Below are positions 8,550 through 14,909 of a stretch of DNA of 64,000 nt, piece by piece (the first letter of the stretch is position 1; every line of letters starts with the position of its first letter). The notes under the pieces were generated by a model. It did no database searches and had not been told where the DNA came from. It saw only the letters and a program-made list of their open reading frames with translations. Both the position numbers and the translations under genes were made by a program. Source of the stretch: Chitinophagaceae bacterium (GTDB lineage Bacteria; Bacteroidota; Bacteroidia; Chitinophagales; Chitinophagaceae); contig JADKAJ010000001.1 of NCBI GenBank assembly GCA_016719165.1, positions 310,001 to 374,000 on the forward strand, written 5' to 3'.

Positions 8550-8751
8550 AAAATATATTTTACTTATTTGTTCCGATTAAAACGTTTTTGGTCAAATCGT
8601 TTGCAAGTGTCCGAAGCGACTCTTCGATTCCTCTTTGATACTTTTCGCTTTTGCAGGTCTTCCCGAACCACTGAACGGCCTTTGTTGCGTGTTGTGTGCT
8701 GCCCGGTGCTGCTGCAAAAACACCAACAAACGAACTAAGGGAACCCGCTAT
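8550..8751. other. Non-coding region, possible mobile-element debris
   Basis: No coding frame is supported. The phrase ACACCAACAAA occurs near 8716 and again near 9112, on either side of the transposase fragment at 8752, possibly marking the ends of a decayed insertion. A GC-richer patch (about 8670-8710) differs from the surrounding AT-rich sequence. Confidence 0.35.
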
Positions 8752-9033
8752 CTAATCCTGGTAATGTGACAGAATATTCATTTGCACTGCCTCGGGGTCA
8801 TTATCTGGCATCATCTGGCATATCAGGTGAATATGGGTTTCCATAATAACAAAAGCAAAAATCATGACCCTTTTATTATTTACCAAAAAGCGCAGGCTAC
8901 TTATGATAATGTCCTTGTATTTGTCTGGCTTCAATAGCTTCTTCCACTCCAGGTTGGTGGCAGTGAAAAATTGAGGATACTCAGTTATAAAGGAAGCCAT
9001 TAGTTTAGAGTTGACTAAGATAGAATTTTCCAA
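8752..9033 (-). pseudogene. Truncated REP-type tyrosine (IS200-like) transposase
   Basis: The 93 residues match the N-terminal half of RAYT / Y1 transposases common in Bacteroidota. They include FFTATNLEWKKLLKPDKYKD, the helical IIISSLRFLVNN segment and the metal-binding HxH in FAVIMET-HIHLI (usually SNHxHLI). The frame ends about 25 residues after HxH, so the catalytic Tyr region is missing. The likely original start is the internal Met of MASFITEYPQF. The fragment cannot be active. No adjacent sequence in any frame restores the C-terminal half. Confidence 0.75.
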
Positions 9034-9194
9034 ACCGTTGTGCTGTTGGTCTCTTACCCACCCGCATACCCATACACAAGACGCAACAGCGGCGTACTAT
9101 TTCCTTGGAACACCAACAAAGGTAAAGCCTCCAATAGCAATGATTGAACATAGAAATAAGTAAAGACAATTCATACTTATAAGTTTTTAATTTC
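9034..9194. other. Non-coding gap with a second ACACCAACAAA copy
   Basis: A 71-codon open frame here, on the minus strand, is Cys- and Arg-rich with no family resemblance and was not called. The region contains one copy of the short repeat described for 8550-8751. Confidence 0.3.
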
Positions 9195-9590
9195 TTACCA
9201 ATTCCAAGAGCCATCTTCATTCCATTTCTTCTTTTTGGGAAATATCCAACTTCTCAAGATGGATTCATTTTTACCCCATACAATTCTCGCTTTCCCTTCA
9301 TTTTCTTTCCAAGATTCAGGCAAGTCAAATCCTTTATATTTCCCACTTTTTATTTGTGAATATGTAGTTTCAATCTTATTTTCAAATACTCTTTTTGCGT
9401 TTAGGTTTTTATATGATTGTTCCTGAAAAATTTGATTAGCCCATTCAACGTCAGGAATCCATATCTTATATTCTTCTATAACTTGGATTTTTGCGTTGTC
9501 CGGTATATATTCTCTATTATGGATAAAACCTCCTGTAATACTTATGAATACTACAATCGCAATTCCAACATAGTTAAGCATTTTGTTCAT
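9195..9590 (-). CDS. Unrecognised exported or membrane-anchored protein
   Basis: A 131-residue ORF that begins MNKMLNYVGIAIVVFISITGG, a single N-terminal hydrophobic segment acting as signal peptide or anchor. The rest is charged and aromatic (IQVIEEYKIWIPDVEWANQIF, then many Lys) and ends KKKWNEDGSWNW. I do not recognise a family. Base composition is AT-rich, like the 8181 gene, and both flank transposase remains, which fits a variable locus. No operon partner is visible. Confidence 0.55.
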   Translation of the reverse strand: MNKMLNYVGIAIVVFISITGGFIHNREYIPDNAKIQVIEEYKIWIPDVEWANQIFQEQSYKNLNAKRVFENKIETTYSQIKSGKYKGFDLPESWKENEGKARIVWGKNESILRSWIFPKKKKWNEDGSWNW

Positions 9591-9742
9591 TATATATTCT
9601 CAAATTATAGTTGTTAGTATTTCACACAGCTTAGTATCTATGTGATTTTCTGAGGCATGGTCTAAATTGCCGCTAATATTTAAATATACGCCACTCCCGG
9701 AATAGTTTTACATTGATACTCAACGAGAATTTATACCAGTAT

Positions 9743-10462
9743 TTAATGTAGTTGTCTTTTGTACAACTGTATTGCATTCTCAAATCCCAAATACAAAGCA
9801 TCGCAAATCAATGCATGGCCAATACTTACTTCATCCAGCCAGGGTATCTGTTGTTTAAAGTATTGTAAGTTGTGCCGGTCAAGATCATGGCCGGCATTTA
9901 AACCCAGGCCGAGTTCCTTTGCTTTTATTGCAGCTTCCACATACAATTTTACGGCTGCCTGCTTATTACCTGCTGCATATTGTTTTGCATAACCTTCCGT
10001 GTACAGTTCAATCCGGTCGGTACCGGTGGCTGCAGCTCCTTCCACGATTTTTATATCCGGGTCTACAAATATGCTGACACGGATACCGGCCTTTTTAAAT
10101 ACGCCAATGATATCCTGCAGGTACTTTTTGTTTTTGATGGTATCCCAGCCATGATCGCTGGTTAGCTGGCCCAGTGCATCGGGTACCAGGGTTACCTGGT
10201 CGGGTTTTGTTTCCAGTACCAGGTCCACAAATTTTTGTTCGGTGCAGTTGCCTTCAATATTAAACTCTGTAGTGATAATTTTCTTTACCTGTCTCACATC
10301 ATCATAACGGATATGCCGTTCATCCGGCCTTGGATGTACTGTAACGCCATCTGCACCGAAACGCTGGGCATCAATGGCTGCTTTCACTACATCAGGATTA
10401 TTGCCGCCTCTGGAGTTGCGCAGGGTGGCGAATTTGTTGATATTAACAGACAGTTTGGTCAT
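9743..10462 (-). CDS. pdxJ: Pyridoxine 5'-phosphate synthase
   Basis: PdxJ condenses 3-amino-2-oxopropyl phosphate with deoxyxylulose 5-phosphate to make pyridoxine 5'-phosphate, the last ring-forming step of the DXP-dependent vitamin B6 route. The 239-residue TIM barrel shows VNINKFATLRNSRGGNNPD at the N-terminus, the GADGVTVHPRPDERHIRYDD phosphate/substrate segment, EGNCTEQ, IELYTEGYAK, and LNAGHDLD near residue 190. The length is normal. The start ATG is only 4 nt after a TAAATTTG box. It is a single gene, divergent from the 10563 gene. Confidence 0.96.
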   Translation of the reverse strand: MTKLSVNINKFATLRNSRGGNNPDVVKAAIDAQRFGADGVTVHPRPDERHIRYDDVRQVKKIITTEFNIEGNCTEQKFVDLVLETKPDQVTLVPDALGQLTSDHGWDTIKNKKYLQDIIGVFKKAGIRVSIFVDPDIKIVEGAAATGTDRIELYTEGYAKQYAAGNKQAAVKLYVEAAIKAKELGLGLNAGHDLDRHNLQYFKQQIPWLDEVSIGHALICDALYLGFENAIQLYKRQLH

Positions 10463-10466
10463 ACAA

Positions 10467-10474
10467 CAAATTTA
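10467..10474 (-). promoter_or_regulatory. Putative -7 box for pdxJ (TAAATTTG)
   Basis: TAAATTTG on the minus strand fits TAnnTTTG and ends 4 nt before the pdxJ ATG, another near-leaderless arrangement. Confidence 0.55.
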
Positions 10475-10562
10475 CAGGTAAAATAAGAAAAGCCGCCTCC
10501 TGCCAGCCGGGAGTAGTATTTCTTAAAATGATTTATTACATTTAAGAAACTAAATTTTTCCC

Positions 10563-11165
10563 ATGAAAAAAATCTGCTTGTGCGGGGCAGGGTTGTTTAT
10601 GCTATACGCTTTGTCAGCTCAGCCCTTCAACCTGGACACTGCTATCAACCCGGTAGAACTGAAACTGCTTCCGTTCAAACCAACAGCCAAAGAAAGGGAA
10701 CTTGAAAAAGGCCGGATGAATATTACCCGTGTCACCCAGTCGGATGATACGTTGTATTATTTTGTTCAGGGAGCCAGTATTTATTCCCCGGTATATGTGG
10801 GAGTCACATCTCTCGATCCGGCCAATAAGATCGATGTGCGGTTGCATAAAATGAACTGGAAAAATGCTAACCGCAGCGGCAGCACTGATGAGAAAGGTCA
10901 ATGGAGTGAAAAATTCAAAACGGAGAATGATTTTGGTATCATGGTCATACCACAATCCAAACCAGCGAAATACACCTTACTGGTTTGGGTGGGTGATGAA
11001 GCTAAAATTGAATTACCCCCGGTATTGGACAAGGATAAGGATGCCACAAGCGGTGGTGGAAAAGGGGGTGGTATGTCACAGTCTACTATATTGTATATCG
11101 TAATAGGGGCGTTGGCAGTTATTGTAGCATTTTTATTCTTTAAACTTAAAAATCGTAAGTCATGA
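10563..11165 (+). CDS. Exported protein with C-terminal membrane anchor, unknown function
   Basis: The 200-residue protein has a signal peptide (MKKICLCGAGLFMLYALSAQ), a periplasmic beta-rich domain of about 130 residues, a Gly/Lys linker (TSGGGKGGG), one transmembrane helix (STILYIVIGALAVIVAFLFF) and a short basic cytoplasmic tail (KLKNRKS). It should therefore face the periplasm, anchored by its C-terminus. I do not recognise the domain. Its stop overlaps the start of the next gene as ATGA, so the two are translationally coupled and probably work together. Confidence 0.75.
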   Translation: MKKICLCGAGLFMLYALSAQPFNLDTAINPVELKLLPFKPTAKERELEKGRMNITRVTQSDDTLYYFVQGASIYSPVYVGVTSLDPANKIDVRLHKMNWKNANRSGSTDEKGQWSEKFKTENDFGIMVIPQSKPAKYTLLVWVGDEAKIELPPVLDKDKDATSGGGKGGGMSQSTILYIVIGALAVIVAFLFFKLKNRKS

Positions 11166-11704
11166 GATATATCAGGCAAATTTTATTACCGGTTCTTTTT
11201 CTGTTAGTATCAGCCGGTGCTGTAAAAGCCCAACCGGGTGCTAACGAAATAGACCAGGCTACGGAACAAACCATGCAATTGCTGGAGCAATTATTTGGCG
11301 AAATGGAAGGATTTGAAGAAGGAGTTGGCCCTGCTTTTGAAGCTTTCCGCAATGGTATGGGCATCGTCAGGGACGGGTTGGAATTCTATAATTCCATGCA
11401 GGCATTGGATGAGAATGAATGTGTGCCTGATTTTACCACCCCTGCTGAGGCGATGATGCCGACGGGCTGTGCGGATAATGAGGAATGTGCAAGCTGCTAT
11501 GATGAGTCTATCAACCGGCTGAATACGGTCCGGAAAAGCCTGGCCCGGATGCGTTGTATTTATACCAACACCAAAAAGTTCACGGATGCGGCTATCTCTT
11601 TCGGGGATAATGTATCCGGCATTCATGGTGTGATGGGTATTGCCTGGCAGAATGAAAGAAGGGGTATTGAAAAATCATTGCAGGATTTTGAAAAAGACCT
11701 ATGA
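11162..11704 (+). CDS. Exported protein of unknown function, apparently frameshifted near its 3' end
   Basis: The 180-residue product begins with a signal peptide (MRYIRQILLPVLFLLVSAGAVKAQ). A mostly helical, acidic domain follows, with four closely placed Cys (ECVPDF, GCADNEECASCYDE) and a later MRCIY. I do not recognise a family. It is coupled to the preceding gene by an ATGA overlap. The frame ends abruptly at FEKDL, while a second frame continues with matching composition for another 51 residues (see the next entry). The shift lies at the A5 run in GAAAAAG at 11690-11696. Confidence 0.65.
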   Translation: MRYIRQILLPVLFLLVSAGAVKAQPGANEIDQATEQTMQLLEQLFGEMEGFEEGVGPAFEAFRNGMGIVRDGLEFYNSMQALDENECVPDFTTPAEAMMPTGCADNEECASCYDESINRLNTVRKSLARMRCIYTNTKKFTDAAISFGDNVSGIHGVMGIAWQNERRGIEKSLQDFEKDL

Positions 11705-11855
11705 TAAGAAATACGCTGACTTAATGACCTCCATGCAAACGGCTTTGAATGGCATTAATGCCTGCGAAGCAAAATTCGGTATGCGGGATTGGTACCAGCG
11801 GTTCGGGTTTCTGTATTTTGAAATGATGAAAGAGAAGTATAAGCGGGATGATTAA
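11692..11855 (+). pseudogene. Shifted-frame C-terminal part of the preceding gene
   Basis: In the frame one base ahead of the 11162 gene, KKTYDKKYADLMTSMQTALN and then ACEAKFGMRDWYQRFGFLYF continue the same helical, Cys-containing character, and end in a stop at 11853-11855. Removing one A from the A5 run gives one uninterrupted protein of about 230 residues. Either the assembly has a one-base error, the gene is inactivated, or a +1 slip is used. An independent ORF starting at an upstream ATG in this frame is less likely. Confidence 0.6.
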
Positions 11856-11885
11856 GAGGGTGTATGGTAGGTTGAGTTTGTCTGT

Positions 11886-11987
11886 TTCGGCAAGCTCAAC
11901 ATGACAGCTTAATATAGCAGGCTCAACATGACAAGCTTAACATAGCAAGCTCAATAAAGCAAAAACTGTCAGCCTGAGCTTGCCGAA
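11886..11987. repeat. Intergenic inverted and tandem repeat element
   Basis: TTCGGCAAGCTCA at 11886-11898 is the exact inverse complement of TGAGCTTGCCGAA at 11975-11987, a 13-bp perfect inverted repeat. Between them lie three degenerate tandem copies of a 27-28-nt unit starting GC(A/G)GCTCAA (11890, 11917 and 11945). It lies between convergent genes and looks like a dispersed, non-coding repeat element. Confidence 0.7.
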
Positions 11988-12014
11988 GGCTGACTAATAA
12001 ATGATATCAGTTGA

Positions 12015-12803
12015 CTATAACTCTTTCCAGGTATGATCAGCCAATAGCTGAACGGCCGCAACAAATCTTTTGAAGGGTCCCGATTTTCCCCATTCTTTAG
12101 GAGATACTAATGACAGGATGAACGTTTCATCCTGTTTTTCGTAGAGGTAATAGGTTTGCCCGATATTGGGTTTGAAAGACATTTTTGCGCTATAGATCGT
12201 CAGCGACAGGTCTTTCCTTTTTTGAATCTCATGTGCCTGTAATGCCAGCAGCTCTATTTGTTTGCGGATCTGGTCCAGCTGCATATTGGTCTGCTCTTCC
12301 ATTGCCGTCAGCGCCTTGTGTTTGATAATGCCTTCTTCGTTCGCTTTTATCACGGCACCTGAAACAGAAGCAGAATAGGGCAGCACACTCAATTGCTTAT
12401 GGTATATTTCCATATTGGTGTAGGAACTGCCATCTTCTTTAATGCCCTGTTGCGTTATCCGTAAATAACCATTGGGCATTATCTCATGTACCACATGCAG
12501 GGCTATCTCTCCTTTTTTATAGAAATGAATTTCAAAGGTGATGCCATCCGGTATTGCTGCCTGAACTTTATCGGCCAGTTCATGATTCTCAAATTCATTC
12601 AGGTCGCCATCAGCATTTATTTTATAAGCGGAGGCAAAGGCCTGGTTTTCCAGCGTTACCCAGTTATGATATATGGCCAGTACTTTTTGGTCGGGTACGG
12701 CTTCAATCTTATAAATACCACTTTTCGGTCTTTCACCGTATTCGTAGGTCCCTTTTTCAGGGAACAATTGCCAGGAGGCTAAAAAATTATATGCCTGTAC
12801 CAT
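12015..12803 (-). CDS. Two-part protein with C-terminal DUF2452-like domain
   Basis: The 262-residue cytoplasmic protein has two halves. Residues 1 to about 150 form a beta-rich domain (ASWQLFPEKGTYEYGERPKS, then IYHNWVTLENQAFASAYKI). The second half has a helix (TNMQLDQIRKQIELLALQAH) followed by IYSAKMSFKPNIGQTYYLYE, LSLVSPKEWG and LLADHTW, which matches DUF2452 proteins. Function is unknown for both. The combination is longer than DUF2452 proteins I recall, suggesting a fusion. No signal peptide is seen, and it stands alone, convergent with the 11162 gene. Confidence 0.7.
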   Translation of the reverse strand: MVQAYNFLASWQLFPEKGTYEYGERPKSGIYKIEAVPDQKVLAIYHNWVTLENQAFASAYKINADGDLNEFENHELADKVQAAIPDGITFEIHFYKKGEIALHVVHEIMPNGYLRITQQGIKEDGSSYTNMEIYHKQLSVLPYSASVSGAVIKANEEGIIKHKALTAMEEQTNMQLDQIRKQIELLALQAHEIQKRKDLSLTIYSAKMSFKPNIGQTYYLYEKQDETFILSLVSPKEWGKSGPFKRFVAAVQLLADHTWKEL

Positions 12804-12925
12804 AAGAGATGTGCATAATTACAAAATTTGAGCTAAAAAGTTTTATTTGACCTGAAATAGTGTACTTATTTTAAAGCAGGGCTGTAGCATTATTCAATTA
12901 TCTTTATTTTCTTTAAATCTTATTG

Positions 12926-13993
12926 ATGAAGAGCTATTTCGGTTCCTATTTCATATCTCCCGCTGCTGAGCCTGTTGAATCCAGTGTGCTTGTCTTTGAT
13001 AAAAAGATGAGTATTGGGTTTCGTAACCCTGATGGGTCCAATGGGATTGTTCATTGGCCGCTGAACGATGTGGTAGTCTCCTATGAACTTTCTACACAAC
13101 GAACAAAGGTCCGTAATACCAGGTTGGGTTCTGAATTGTACATGGAAGGAAAGGAGGCAGCTGCATTTATAAAAGAAATGCAGGATGACCTGCAAAGGCC
13201 CTGGCATAAAAAGAATAATTCAAAAGACTGGGGAAGGAATCTATTGCTGTTATCTGGATTTTTGGGTGGCCTGGTATTGCTTTATTTTCTGATCGTACCC
13301 TGGCTTGCAGAAAAAATGGCTTCCACTGTTTCGGTGAAAACCGAAAGGCAATTGGGTGATGCAGTTTATGATGCGATGGGGTTATCTGCAGCAGAAGATA
13401 CAGCAGCCAGTTTTTTGCTGAATGAATTTTTTGCAACGATGGAGGTGCCCAGTGCTTACAGTGTGCGGATAACGGTGGTCAATGATAATGTGGTCAACGC
13501 TTTTGCTGTACCGGGAGGGAGGATAGTGGTATACAGTGCTTTATTAAAACAAATTCAATCTTACCCGGAACTGGCTGCCTTGTTAAGTCATGAGTTCACT
13601 CATGTGAACAGCAAGCATTCCACTAAATCTATTTTCAGGCGATTAGGATCAAAAGTATTTATCGGGTTGTTATTTGGCAGTTTTGGTTCTGTTACTTCTG
13701 TGCTGATCGATCATGCGGATGACCTGAAATCTCTCACTTATTCCAGGAAACTGGAAAAAGAGGCCGATACAGAGGGCTTAGCAATTCTCCTGCAGCGAAA
13801 AATTGATCCGAAAGGGTTTGAAGATCTGTTTCATCACTTAAAGGAGGCTGCGCCTTCATCGGCCTTACCTGAGTTCTTAGGCAGTCATCCCGATGTTGAA
13901 AAAAGGATCAGTTATATTAAAGAATCGTCAAAAAATGCAACCATAGTTGTGGATCAGCGATTACAATCTATTTTTGAAAAAATAAAACAATAA
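12926..13993 (+). CDS. Membrane-anchored M48-family zinc metalloprotease
   Basis: The 355-residue protein has a cytoplasmic N-terminal domain of about 100 residues (KSYFGSYFISPAAEPVE), one transmembrane helix (about residues 105-128, LLLLSGFLGGLVLLYFL) and an M48 peptidase domain. The zinc site is HEFTH at 222-226, with the third ligand in EKEADTEG near residue 280; NAFAVPGGRIVVYSALL precedes it, as in the family. It may act in protein quality control. The frame also has a TTG one codon upstream; ATG is preferred. It is followed 4 nt later by a YbjQ-like gene, indicating a two-gene operon. Confidence 0.9.
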   Translation: MKSYFGSYFISPAAEPVESSVLVFDKKMSIGFRNPDGSNGIVHWPLNDVVVSYELSTQRTKVRNTRLGSELYMEGKEAAAFIKEMQDDLQRPWHKKNNSKDWGRNLLLLSGFLGGLVLLYFLIVPWLAEKMASTVSVKTERQLGDAVYDAMGLSAAEDTAASFLLNEFFATMEVPSAYSVRITVVNDNVVNAFAVPGGRIVVYSALLKQIQSYPELAALLSHEFTHVNSKHSTKSIFRRLGSKVFIGLLFGSFGSVTSVLIDHADDLKSLTYSRKLEKEADTEGLAILLQRKIDPKGFEDLFHHLKEAAPSSALPEFLGSHPDVEKRISYIKESSKNATIVVDQRLQSIFEKIKQ

Positions 13994-13997
13994 ACAA

Positions 13998-14315
13998 ATG
14001 CTTATTACAACAACCAATGTCGTAGACGGACGACCTGTACAGGAATACCTGGGAGTGATCAATGCGCAAAGTATCATCGGTGCAAATATTTTTAAAGACA
14101 TCTTTGCCGGTCTGCGTGATGTATTCGGGGGTAGAAGTAAAACCTATGAAAAAGTATTGGAGCAGGCAAAGGAAGATGCGTTAAGAGAGTTGGCTGAAAA
14201 GGCACAGGCGCTGGGGGCAAATGGTATTCTTGGGGTTGACCTGGATTTTGAAACCATCGGTAGTGGTGGTAGTATGCTGATGGTGATCGCAACCGGAACT
14301 GCAGTACGTCTGTAA
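13998..14315 (+). CDS. YbjQ-family (DUF74) heavy-metal-binding-like protein
   Basis: A 105-residue small protein matching the YbjQ/UPF0145 family: MLITTTNVVDGRPVQEYLGV at the start, the ARDIFGGRS-type loop (LRDVFGGRSKTYEKVL), LGANGILGVDLDFETIG and the closing LMVIATGTAVRL. Family members form pentamers; the heavy-metal name comes from annotation, not from a defined mechanism. It directly follows the M48 protease gene, and the pairing suggests a joint membrane-stress role (inference). Length and motifs are complete. Confidence 0.9.
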   Translation: MLITTTNVVDGRPVQEYLGVINAQSIIGANIFKDIFAGLRDVFGGRSKTYEKVLEQAKEDALRELAEKAQALGANGILGVDLDFETIGSGGSMLMVIATGTAVRL

Positions 14316-14349
14316 CGATTGCAGGATTAATAGTGTAAAGTATTATTTT

Positions 14350-14904
14350 ATGAAACGACTTTTGTTTTCTGGATTCTTATGTGTATTACTGTCGTTGCAG
14401 GTGATGAGCCAGCAAACAACTGTTCCTGCGGCAGCAGCAATAATATTGAAACAGGCTTACCGTGAAGCATCGGAACAAAATAAGAATGTATTAGTGATGT
14501 TCCATGCTTCCTGGTGTGGCTGGTGTCACCGGATGGATACCAGTATCAATGATCCGGTCTGTAAAAAATTCTTTACGGATAACTATGTTATCTGCCACCT
14601 GGTGGTCGATGAATCGGCTGAAAAAAAGAAATTAGAAAATCCGGGAGCGGTTGAATTACGAACGAAATATCATGGTGACGGACAGGGTATACCATTCTGG
14701 CTGATTTTTGATAAGGAAGGCCGGCTACTGGCAGATTCAAAGATCAGAACAGCGGGGCAAGGACCTGAAGAAGGTGAGAATGTGGGTTGCCCGGCCAGCG
14801 AAAAAGAAGTGTCTTACTTTATCAGTGTTTTAAAAATGACCTCACCGCTAAATGATCAGCAATTAGAAGTGATACGAAAACGTTTCAGGGAAAACGAAAA
14901 ATAA
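14350..14904 (+). CDS. Exported thioredoxin-fold protein
   Basis: The 184-residue protein starts with a signal peptide (MKRLLFSGFLCVLLSLQVMS) and has a thioredoxin-like domain with ASWCGWCHRMD, where C56 and C59 form the CxxC redox pair. GIPFWLIFDKEG provides the cis-Pro region. It should act on periplasmic disulfides. A later single Cys in NVGCPASEKE may matter. It has the same direction as the M48/YbjQ pair but is separated by 34 nt. The substrate is unknown. Confidence 0.85.
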   Translation: MKRLLFSGFLCVLLSLQVMSQQTTVPAAAAIILKQAYREASEQNKNVLVMFHASWCGWCHRMDTSINDPVCKKFFTDNYVICHLVVDESAEKKKLENPGAVELRTKYHGDGQGIPFWLIFDKEGRLLADSKIRTAGQGPEEGENVGCPASEKEVSYFISVLKMTSPLNDQQLEVIRKRFRENEK

Positions 14905-14909
14905 TTGTG

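Noticed and set aside
9005..9220. 71-codon open frame on the minus strand between the transposase fragment and the 9195 gene
   Set aside because: Its Cys/Arg-rich sequence has no family resemblance and it overlaps the flank of a real gene; judged chance.
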